Below are positions 46,022 through 58,000 of a stretch of 64,000 bases of DNA, in pieces. Below the pieces are notes generated by a model. The model searched no databases. It had not been told where the DNA came from and saw nothing but the letters and a program-made list of their open reading frames with translations. The stretch is from Tenrec ecaudatus (Eukaryota; Chordata; Mammalia; Afrosoricida; Tenrecidae), in assembly GCF_050624435.1 (NCBI RefSeq), contig NC_134534.1:68719501-68783500 (forward strand). Direction: 5' to 3'. Position numbers and translations under genes: made by a program. Positions within the stretch are counted from its first letter, which is position 1; each line of letters starts with the position of its first letter.

Positions 46022-49000
46022 GTAAACGGATTATACTTCATCCCGGAGTTGGGTTGGGTGGGAGTAGAGGTAGGAGTGTAGAAGAGGCACTTGAGAGAGC
46101 TGAGTCGGTGCAGGAGTAGTGTGGGGGTGGGGTCTTTCATCGGAGGAGCCTGAAGACTCAGCTCAATTCTGAGGCTTTGCTAGAGTAGCTTCGTGACTCC
46201 TGAGGTCACCTTTAGTCAGAGTTGAGGACAGCCAGGTCAGGGAAGAAAGGCTTCATGCTTTGATGGGCATGTAACGTGGGCTCAGATGCTAGCTGGATGC
46301 AGGGTTTCACAGTGGCACCTGGTGTAGTTGAGCCTTGGCACTCCAGCTCAGCTGTGTGCTGTGACCGTGCATCACCTTTGCAAGCATAGTTTGGAGTCTC
46401 ACCTGAGCAACTCTATGAAAAGCTCGTGGAGGAAGAACAGGAATATGTAAAAGCACTGACAAAGGATAAACATCACTAAAGATGGTCAGTTATGCCTGGG
46501 GGGGTGTGTGCTTCTATAAACGTTTCCTAATAACATGCATGAAAAAGCGTGGGAAAAACGTCTTTATCCCACCTACCCTTTTAGGATCCGATTCTCTTCA
46601 ACAGAGGCTGGACAAAGATGCCATTCAGCTCCCAGAAGGTAGGGACCGCTTCACTTGAGTTTATTTTCCTAGCCAATGCGTGCCTCCTCACTGGTTGTCC
46701 TGCTTGGACTTTCACCAGATCTCTGCCTTTCCCGGACGGTGTTCGGCGGCATCCCTCACTACGGCGTGTTCTGTAATACACACATTGCTAAAGGAGTCCG
46801 GTTTGGTCCCTTTGAAGGAAAAGTGGTCTACCCCAGTGAAATTAAGACCAGTGGAGACAATTCTCTGATGTGGGAGGTAAATATGCTTCCAGGGGAGCTG
46901 CTGTAATTGGGAGGGAAGCTGGTGCCTTGAAATCTTGGCCTTTGCACCACTGGGAGGGTTAGTTCCTGACCTACCTGACTGGGTGGCAGTCTGCTCTAAG
47001 CTCCAGCGCCCCTGTTTTGCAATACAAAGGGGAGGAAAAGACCGGTCTTCCCTCGGGAGGGTAACATCTTTGCATGAATTCTATAAGCCCTGTGGCACTT
47101 TAGGTCATTTTAGTCTGTGATAACTAGCCATCCAGTTTCCATTTAAAGAATTAATATGCTTTGTTGAGGGCCCCAGGGTGGGGTAGTGATTATGCATTGG
47201 ACTGCTAACCACAACGTCAGATGTTCAAAACCACCAGCCTCTCTCAAGGGTGAAAGACAAGATGTTTTTTGAGTTGTGCTTACAGATATATTCAAATGGT
47301 TGGAAATAGGCCAAAGTTGGGGACGAATTTTAGAATTTGCCAATACACTTAGCAAAGATGTTTTAAAGCTGTCTTAAATAAGTAGATCGATAGATAGGTA
47401 ACTATTAAAAGCAAAACACAAACGACTGACTACTCTTCAAGCTAGTGAAGGCATGCAGTGGTATGTTGGTGGGTTCCTGTATTGAAAACAATTTATCAAG
47501 AACCTTGAAAATGCTGAAAACCTTTTACCCAAATTTTCTTCTAGGACTATAGTTTAGGAAAATAACCTGGAGTTCAAGACAATGTAGATGATGCATTTTA
47601 ATCGTGAAGTTGTTCACAATAGTGACACATTAGAGACAGTGGAGAAAACTTATATGCATGAAAATAAAATGCTTGAAATAAAATGTACAATCATTTGTCT
47701 ATGTTGCAATTAAAGGTTGTCTTGTTTCCCTTAAAAAAATAACTCATACAATTATAAAGTTAACATGTTTGCTTTAGAAATCAAGAGAGAATAGAGTTAA
47801 AAAAATTTTAAGTCTGTCATATCATCTGGAGCTGTGGTTCTCAACCTTCCTAATGCCACGACACTTTCATACAGGTTCTCACATTGTGGTGACCCCAACC
47901 ATAAAACTATTTCCATTGCTACTTCATCACTGTCATTTTGCTACTGTTATGAATAGGGCAACCCTTGTGAAAGGATCTTTTGACACCCCCCCCCAAAGGG
48001 GTCATGACCCACAGACTGAGAACCGCTCATCTAGAGAAAAAAAATTTCATCTCAGTTAACTTATATGCTACTTGCAATGATGCAAGAATCTAATATATTG
48101 GGATTAAAGTGTGAAGAAAAAAATGTGTACGTTCCAAACCATAATTCTTATTTCATTTAGATCTTTGAAGACGGTCATTTGAGCCACTTTATCGATGGCA
48201 AAGGAGGGGCAGGGAACTGGATGTCCTATGTCAACTGTGCCCGCTTCCGCAAGGAACAGAACCTGGTTGCTGTGCAGTGTGAAGGGCAGATATTTTACGA
48301 GAGCTGCAAGGAGATCTACCGGAACCAAGAGCTCCTGGTGTGGTATGGAGACTGCTACGAGAAGTTTCTGGGCATCCCTGTGAACCTTCATTCCACAGAC
48401 CAGGGCGAGCTGTTACCTAGGCCCTCTGAAGGTGAGTGCATGCTCAGCTGCACCTCTTGAGGCTCTGCTCAAGGAAGCTCAGCCAGCTTTCCTACTGCCC
48501 CCCTGGGAATTCTCCCCAAAGGCCAGTGGAGGAGACTCAGTAAAGCAGCAGTTCTCAACCCATTAGTCTTGACCCCTTTGGGGGTCGAATGACCCTTTCA
48601 CAGGGTTCCCCTGATTCATAACAGTAGCAAAACTGACAGTGATGAAGTAGCAACGAAGATAATTGTGTGGTTGGGGGTCACCACAACATGAGGAACTGTA
48701 TGAAAGGGCTGTGGCATTAGGAAGGTTGAGACCCACTGCAATAGAGAGTGTCTCTAACTCGGGGACGTAGCCCAGCTGGAGGAGAGCATCTTCACCTTCA
48801 TCCTCTTCGACCTTTCCCAGACATGAAAATGACCTGCTGACTCTGCCTTGGGAGTCGGTTTGCTCAGGCCCACATAGCCGATGCAGTAAGTCAAAGAACT
48901 GGAGCACCCGGAGGGCTGGCCAAACCCTTTTCTGAGTAGGGCGAGAACTCAATGCTAAGCTTAAGACCTACAGGTAAAGAAAAGACAAAGATCCTGAATG

Positions 49001-52000
49001 CAATGGGATAGAATGTAGACATGGAAATCACAGTTTCGTGCAGTCATGTAAATCACAGTTTCGTGCAGTCATGGAAATCACAGTTTCGTGGAAGAGTTCA
49101 CATTGTTTTGAGAAGCTGTGGTGTTCCACGGGCATTTGTATATGTACATGTTAATTCTCAAATACAGCATTGATTTCTGACTGGACACTGAAGTCGTCTC
49201 TAATTTACTGTGGGTATGAATAACCGGGAATCTTGTTAAAGATGCACAGTAGAGGGCTGCGTTGTTGCCCCTGAGATGCTGCTGGTTCTGGTCCCTGGAC
49301 CACCGGGGTGCATAGCGAGGAGCTAGAGAGGGCTCCCAACCCACTCCAGTCTGCATTTTTTATTAAGCTCTAAAAGTAAATTCACACACACACAAGTTTG
49401 AAAACTATTGATCAAGAAGGGGAGCAAGACAAATGCAAATGTGTACCAATATCGAGGAGTAAATTATTATGCAATAACGATGAACAATGCATGTAAAAGG
49501 CCATGCAAGTTTAGTATTCATCACCCGACCTAACAAGTTAAATCAAGACCCTGCAGGGCAGGAAATAAATCCTCAAAAGCAATGCGCCCTGCTCCTGGAT
49601 CCCTACATGTATTGCATGGGAGAGGAAGGCTTTGAACTACATGGAAAGGACTGCTTAGATTCAATAAAGGTGCAAAGCTGATGGAGTGGGAAGGCAATCC
49701 AGCCTCTGGGAACTGAATCCCAAACCCTGCCCAGATCCAACAGGGATTAGGAAGCAATTGATAATAACCATCCTTTTCTCAAGAAGACTGAGCGGCTACA
49801 CCCCTCACTGAGCTGACTAGAGCTCAAGAAAGTGTTAGCTTTAATCATGATTGCCTAGGGAGGGAGGCAAGGAAAGACTTTATCACCTGAATTTTATGCA
49901 AGACTATGTTGGTGAATTGTCCGAGCAGCCCACCATGGGAGTGCGGAAGTCAGCCAGGGTGGGAAGGGTGGGTATACTCTATGGTGCTCCAATTTGTCTG
50001 AGACTTAGCAACACGCTGGTCAGGGCTTTTTGTTTTTACATCACTGTGGGGAGGTTTGGTGGTGGTAAGGTAATGAAAGGGGCTTGAGGGAAAAAATGCT
50101 AAAAAACTCAAAAAAGCAATCCTTTGGGAAATGTATTTGATAGCATTGTATCGTGCTAGTTAGTGTCTGATATTTTAATAATGGGTGCTGTTGTCAGTGG
50201 ATTCCTACAGTTCCCTAGGGTGGCACAGTGGTTAAGCTCTCGCCTGTTAACAGAAAAGCAGGGGGCTTGAACTCACGGAAGAAAGGTGTGGCAGCCTACC
50301 CTGTTTCCCCGAAAATAAGACAGTGTCTTATATTAATTTTTGCTCCCAAAGATGCAGAAGATCTTATTTTTACGGTACACATTTATTGTTGAACAACAAA
50401 AAAGGAAATTTATTACCTGTATATGGTACGGTAGTAGTTGTCATACAAACCAGCATAACCAGACAAACTGAATCCTACAGTATCAAGAATTTCTTGTTAC
50501 TACCATTATTTCCATGTACAACAATCTATGGTACATTTGCTCATTTATTCAATGACAGTCATGTCACCATCTTCTGGAACATCATAACAATCCAAACCCT
50601 TATTTTGGGGGGGATGCCTTATATTTCAGTGAGAGGAAAGACTAAGTAGGTCTTATTTTCGGGAGATGTCTTACTTTCGGGGAAACAGGGTACTTCAAAT
50701 GTCCTTTGGAAAGACGGGCAGTCTTGGAAACCCTTGTGAGGCACCTCTCTTCTGTCAGGGAGGGTTGCAGTGACGCTGAAGGGGTGGCAAGTGGATTTGA
50801 CTTGGATGTCTCTCTCTGGGAAAAACACTCACCGTTTGATTAACCACCCAGGGTCTAACCATTGTGCTCCCAGGTAGGGCTGCTTGTCATAGTAACACTC
50901 TTCTGGAAATTGATCTTCGGGAAATAAGTAATCCAAAAGGAAAGCTTCGTGCACGGTGGTAGAATAGTTGAGTCACATGGAGCAGATCTTCGGTGACCAC
51001 CACACAGAAGCACAGGGCTGAGGTCTGTGGTGTTAGGTGCAGAGGAGGGGGGTTCTAAGTGGGGTGGAGTGGTGGGTGGGGAAAACCTAGCTTAGGAGGT
51101 AGGTGGTTTGTTTTGCTCCAGATCTGAATCAAATTCCAGCCAGTGCCTACCATTGCTACGATGGTATTTTGGACAATATCCGGAAAGAAAGATGCAAGCA
51201 ACTCAGTCTTCCTGGGGAGGAATTATGGATGAGGTCGTTTGATTTTGCTTACGTTTATTTATTTATTTATTTATTTATGTTGTGCCTGATGTGACCAAAA
51301 GGGAAGGAAAATCAAAATTCCTCAGCTCTGCATGATTTCCACAAAGGCTTCTCTGAGGGGCTGAGACCGGAACCCTGAGGGCAAGCACATGTGTTGGAGT
51401 GGTTGTGCATGGAAACTACCAGTCACCCCTGGGGGACAGACCAGGCTTTCCACTCCCTTAAAGCGGTAGAGTCCAGGCAGTTCTTCCCTGGCTGGGAAGC
51501 AGGGGGGGTGGGGGGGTGGGTCGTGATCTCCGTGGCAGTGAGTTTGGTTTTTTGTTTGGGCCACTGAGGGGGCACCTTCCCTTTTAAGGTCTCAAGTGAA
51601 GGAGGAGGAAAGCTCGGGGCCCACTTGGCATGTATCTTTTAAAGAATGCAAACATATCTCTTAAATTTGGGGGGATGGAGTTGTAGAATGTCAGGCCAAT
51701 TCTGCATAAGTCCCCAAATTGTTTTTCATGACAGCAAAAAGCATCTTAAGAATATTGAGAAACTCCTTGACTAGAGAAAGGAGTTGAGTGAAGGAAGAAT
51801 GAAATAATAATGAGGAATTTCCAACTGCTTGGACCAAACATGCAGCTCAAGCCCTAAATAGTAACCCACTCTCCCACTAGCAGCTCTCAGGGTTCATTAC
51901 GCCCTACAGTGGCCCTGTATAGGGTTTCTTAGACTGCATTGTTTAGCGATCAAACGGTCTGGTCTTTCTTCAGCCGAGCAGCTTTGGTCCCAAGCAGAGT

Positions 52001-55000
52001 GCCCTCAGTCTGGCCGGTGTTCCTGCCTACATTACTGTTGATGCCAACTCTTGAGGAGGTAGGGGTTTCAAAGGGCTGCTCCCCTAGGGCCTCCAAAGCT
52101 GTGACTTTTGGAAGCAAACATCTTCCAAGGCCACTCTGGATGGGGTTGAACTAGGAACCACGTGGCTGTGGATCAAGGGTGGATCCTTATTTGGAATTTT
52201 AGTAGGCTTTGCTGTTTTGAATTGTTAATAAAAGTGACCCAGCCCTAAAGTTTGCATCTACACTTTCCACTCCTGGAAGCAGAAAGGCCAGGGATTTGTG
52301 ACTAATAAAAACCTCTGGCCCAGCAAAACCTGCCCCATAGGAAGATGCCGAGGTGCCAAGGGTGTCAGCACGTCAGTGAAAGTGATAGACAGAGCTGGGC
52401 AATCCACCGTCTGGCGGTGGCGGTTGCCTTATGATTATTTACTTAATGAATGGTTTATTTCCTTAGCCACCTGTTAAAGGGCCCTGGGACGCTGGTTGTT
52501 AACTAACAAAGCTCCTGATGGACAGCTTCCCTGGGGTCCCATGCATACTCTCCGGGCTCTGCTCTCCCTCCCGGGGTGGACAAAAAGGTCCCAGGACTGC
52601 ATTCATAGTCAAAGCCACTTTATCCTCTGGAATCCAGAGTGCGCTCGGCAGGGACGCTTTTGTAGGTGGCATGGCTTCCCCCTTCCCCCAACTTACATAC
52701 ACCCCTGAACCGGGACCGCCTTGGCTAGAGTCCTGCACCTTCTCTAACCTCCTTCCTCCCCACCCCTCCCCCGTCCACAGCAGATGGACCTTTCACGGTC
52801 ATCTCTCTCACCGAGGGACAGAACCTCTCATGTTGATGAGAACTGCGCAGTAAAGTGTTAGCACTAAGTTCATCAGCATGATTGCTTAGTGTATCGTGGA
52901 AGGCAAGGCAGCTGTTAGCCTAACTTTCTGCAGGATGATTTAAGCTTTGGAATTCCCCCTGACCGTTTAGAGACCCCGCAGTACAAACGAACAGCTCCCC
53001 CTCTCATCCAGTGAGGGTACGCTGAGCTTTGTAAGTGAACACCGACCAGGAGAAGCACCGGCAGCCTGGAAAACCTAGCCGTGGGTGGTGATTACTGGCC
53101 TGGGTGGACGGCTCTGAGCTGTGGCTGCGATTGCTTTGTTACTTTTACAAGTGCCAGTCAAGAATGTCTAAGAACGACAGGATGGGACGGCTACATTGTG
53201 TTGGGGGAAGGGTTGCTTCCACAAATGCAGTGCAGGGGAGGGGGGAGGAAGGACAGCTGTCGGAGACCTGGCCACCAGGAAGACTCTGAATCCTAATTTG
53301 AACAAATGCCTCTAATAAAGAAATACAAGGTGGCTTCAGAACATTTTGGGAAATTTCCTATGAACTTCTGGAAGCCCCATTGTATTTGGATATATATTTA
53401 CATCGAGGAATTAATTTTTAGCGTGGTGCTTTTTAAAGATGTTACTGCTTTTTTCCCCTTCATGCTTTCAATTTTGTCATGCATTTCTGTCTTTCAAAAA
53501 AAGTATGGTAACATGTATAACAAAACCTTTGCCATTTTAAGAATTTTTCTAGACATACAAATTTAATCATACACGTCAGTGATGTTTATGACATACAACC
53601 ATCACTAGTATTAATTTTTAAATTGGTATCCTTCAGAGAAAATAGTCGTGGGAGAGTTATTAGGCAAATAATAAATGCGTACCCGGTTCTCCATTATAGA
53701 CGGAGCTTAGGCGAAGAAAGGAAACAGTTGGCTGGGAGTGGAGGACTGTGCGAGCTCGGGGGTGGGTCGGGGTGGTATTTCTCTTGGGATATCATTGAGA
53801 ATGTGTGTGATGAGTGTTTTAAGTAAGATGGAGAGATGGTAGCTCAAAAAGCCCCTGTCACTCGTTCACCCTATCTTTGACAGAGTCTTCAGAAGGTTAC
53901 AAATGTGAGAGATGTGGAAAAGTGTTTACTTACAAATACTACAGAGATAAGCACCTCAAGTACACGGCCTGCGTAGACCAGGGGGACCGAAAGTTTCCCT
54001 GTCCTCTCTGCACACGCTCCTTTGAGAAGCGGGACCGGCTCCGAATCCACATTCTTCACGTACACGAGAAGCACCGGCCTCACAAGGTAAGGACCAGTCT
54101 AGAAGAGGAGGGTGTGCATCCCTGCACTGCCACTCTTGCCTTCTATGTTCACAGTCCTTTTCCAAACCCCGGAACACATGCTGGGAGCCGCCTGGGTGCT
54201 GGTCGCTGGCATGAGCCAGGGTCTCTGAAGGGGGTGCAGTTATGGAAGAAATCAGCAAAGCCATAGATGCCAGGTGTGAGGGTGAATGCACAGGGTAGGC
54301 GGGCAGTATGAAGGAAAGAGTGGCCACGTCTGTCCACCCAGACCCCTGGGTCCCTGGGTTATGAAAGACTTCAGAGAAAAGCTGACCTTGAGCTGAGTCT
54401 TGAAGGCAAACTGGGAACGCTCCTATCAGAGGCAGCTGGTTCGGGAAGGCATTCCAAGCAGGGGAAAGCCTGACGTGGTTGTAGGTCACTGCAGGTTGTT
54501 ACACCCCCACGTTGTTTATTCCTCTAGCCCCCTTTAGTATAGTCTTCATTCCTCACCAATACTTAGATTCAAGTGGATGGATTCTTTTTCTGGACTTCCG
54601 TATCCATTGTCTAGCTTTCACAGGCATCGGAGGCTATTAATACTCTGGTTAGGTCAGACACACCTTCGTCTTCAGAGTGAAGTTGCATTTTTAAAGAGGC
54701 GTTTGCATGATGTGCTTCCAGTCAGCACTCATGGAAGTAGCAGTCCAGAGATCAAAAGAAGAGGTTTTTTGTTTCTTTCCTCCCCTCATTTTCCCCCTCC
54801 ATCCCTCACAAACCCTTGACACTTTTTAAATTATTATTTTGTCCAAAAGAAGAGGTTTATCAGGGAAGTCTTTTGCACAAGACCTCTTCAGATATGGATT
54901 GTGATAACAGTTGTACCAGCCCCCATTAAAATAACTTTTTTTAAAAAACCAACAAAACACAACACAAAGACCTCTTCAGAGGATTGAAGAGCAAGGATGT

Positions 55001-58000
55001 TTCATTGAGGGCACAGGTGCAAGGTGCACTTTGACCCAAGCCATGGTGTCATTTTAATTGCATGGCATGCGTGTGAAAGGTGGGCATGGGATAGGGAAGA
55101 CAAGAAGATGCATGTGAACTGTGGTGCGGGGAAGAGGATTGAAAGTACCGTGGACTGCCAAAAGGACAATCCGATGGTCCAGCCAGAGACTTCCTCTGCA
55201 TACTCTGGACAGTGTCAAGAGAGACCAACTAGTTGCTGGGGAGGGCCATCGTGTTGGTAAAGTAGAGGGACAGGGAAAGGAGGAAGGCCCTCAGGAGCTG
55301 GACGGACACTGGCTGCATCAGTGGGCTCAGGCACAGCAACAACCGAGGGCGGTGCAGCCCCGGACAGTGCTTCAGTGTGTTGTGTGGAAGCTCACTACAG
55401 GTCAGAGTCGACTCAGTGGCTCCTAGCAACAATAGATATTTCCCCCCAACATGCATTTTTTAATGTAATAAAATGAACACACTTGATAAAGGGGAGGAGA
55501 GAGTGGAGCCAATTTACAGTCCAACCAGCTGGATTTGTATTGTAGTACCTGGTAAGGAGCTCTGGTGCTGTAGTGGTTACTCAACCTCAAGGTCAGCAGT
55601 TCAAAATCACCAGCTCCTCCCCAGGGGAAAGACTCTCTACTCCCATAAAGATTTAGTCTCAGAAACCCACAGGGACATTTCTGCCCCATCCTAGACGGTC
55701 ACTTTGGGTAGACATCAGTTCCGTGACCGTGAGTTTGGTTTGGAAGTAGCACCGGTTCTCAGGGCCATAATGAATATTGCCCATTTATGTTGCTATTGTC
55801 ATTATTTAAAGTGGTAAGCTGTGTGTGTGTGTGTGGTAGATAGATGGGTAGATAGATTAGTAGTTTGTATTCATCCTGTGATGTCAGTTTATGTCCTCCT
55901 TGGCCAGTATATACGCTGTTGCACACTTTTGTAATAATACCTTACAAGCAATATTAACTCAGTTTTAGAACATATCTTGTTATGTTTTGCATTTTCATAC
56001 TTCTAAAATTGGGGTGGGTTCTACAATCTAACTAACTAAGAACTGGTAACATTTTCTGTTTAACTAACACAAAGTAATGAGGGGAATTAAAAAAAACTGA
56101 GCGTCTTAGCTTTGTCTTATTTGTGTGCAAAAAAAAGCAGGACTTCCAGTGTTTGGGGTTTTTGTTGCTTATGTCTAAAGTGGAGCCCTGGAAAAGGTGA
56201 TCAGAGTTAGGTTTACGAGATGGGCATCCGCCTAAACACTGAGGATAATGGTGGGATGTGGGTTGGGGATTGGGGGACATCTGTGGCTGGTCCTGGCATC
56301 TTTGAAAATTGGGGGACTGTAGCCAGATCAATAGATGACAAGAATGATGAGGATGAAGTGGATGCTGCTAATAGTGAGATGATGGATGACTGAATGCTTC
56401 CAACGAAGAGTTGTCTGCATGGGAAAGTGGGGAAAAGGGCATTTTAACTGGGGAATAGAACACGGACAGGCCAGCCAGACTCAATGTAATCAAGGGGTGT
56501 TCTTCTTTCGTTGACTTCTATTTAAAAACCTGACCCTTCATTATAACGAAAGGACCACTAAACCAAAAGAAAAACACACAAACCCACTGCCATGGAGGCG
56601 ATCTGACCCTGACCTTAAATCGTCAGCTGAGCAGAGAGCCTCTTCTATCTCCTGAGGAGTGGCTGCTGGTGTGACCTCTAACCCTCCGTTTAGTAGTCCA
56701 TCTCCTAACCCTTAGCATAACGAGGGCTTCTAACTACTTACCAGTGAATTTCAAATCTACGAGTAGAATTTTGTCCTGAACTCAAAATATGTCTTTTTAG
56801 TTGTTCCAGAACATTTCCACTTGCACGTCCACAGCTTTATGTTCATTATATTCAGAAGGTTTGGGTTATTTTTTTTGTCCCTACCGTATTTTTTAACTAC
56901 TACTTAATATTTTTTATTCTCTTTAACTTTACTTTCATGAGCTGTAGTTTCACACTTCTGGTGGTGCAGTGGCTGCTCGTGCAGCTGCTAGCCACAAGGT
57001 GCTCGGAGAGAGATGAGGCTTTCGACTCCCATAAAGAGTTACAGTCTCATGTGACTCAGGATTGATGAACCTATAGGGACCTCAAGTAGTAGAATAAGGA
57101 TTTGCAGGAGGGAGGGGGTGAGTAAAAGGGAGAGGATGTCAAGGAGTTTAGAAAGAAAAATCATGTGTGGAAACTGATTGTGGTAGCAACTGTACACTAC
57201 TGCTTGACATGATGAACTATGGAATGATATATGTATTAACTCCCAATTAATTTTCTAAAAAAGAGTTACAGCCTTGATCTTCCCATAGCACTTGGAGGTG
57301 ATGGGCCAAAATGGTTCGCTGCTCACTTGACCCAGAAAACCCCACAAGATCATGCAAATCAAGACGGCAGAATTTTCAGGTCCATTTCAAGAACACCCGT
57401 GACGCTGCCCAGGCCATCAAGCATATGCATATCCGGAAAGTCACCAAATATCTGAAAGAAGTCGCTTTGCAGCAGCGGTGTGTGCCTTGGGGCCGCCGGT
57501 GCTGGAGGTGGTGGGCGTGTCCAGGCCAAACAGTGGGCTTGGACCCAGGGTGGGCGGCCCAGAAAGAGTGCTGACTTGTTGCTGCACATGCTTGAAACTG
57601 CCGAGGGTCATGCTGGCCTGAAGGGTTTAGATGGGGATTCTCTGGTCATTGAGCACATCCAGGTGAACAAAGCCCCCAAGATGCACCGCGGACTAACAGA
57701 GCTCCTGGGCCACCAGCACCTCCATGAGCAACCCCTGCCCCACGGAGATGATCCTGACTGAAAAGGCACAGAGTGTTCTGGAACCGGAAGAGGAGGTGGC
57801 ACAGAAGGAAAAGATCTGATGAAGCCAAAACATGTGGCTCGGGAGTAAATTGAGCTTAAAATAAAAGTTAAAAAAATAAATAAAAGTATTAAAATCTGTT
57901 AAACCTCTCAGGCAGTTCTCCCCTGCCCTACAGGGTCATGAGGAGTCAACTCAGCGGCAGGGAGTTTGGTTTTTTGGTTCAAACGCTTTCGTTTGAGTTC

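Larger units (their letters stand above)
54617..55440 (+). mobile_element. RTE LINE fragment with inverted 5' segment and two insertions
   Basis: From about 54717 the plus strand follows the RTE order (ACTCATGGAAGTAGCAG, then GATTGAAGAGCAAGGATG, then GACCCAAGCCATGGTGTC, then CAGAGTCGACTCAGTGG). The preceding 54617-54715 is RTE sequence in reverse orientation. Two family T fragments are inserted at 54768-54843 and 54893-54966. Confidence 0.75.

Noticed and set aside
46022-46119. Extension of the PRDM14 exon 2 frame past the donor
   Set aside because: The continuation has no similarity to PRDM14, while splicing at 46021/46585 restores the conserved GSDSL segment.
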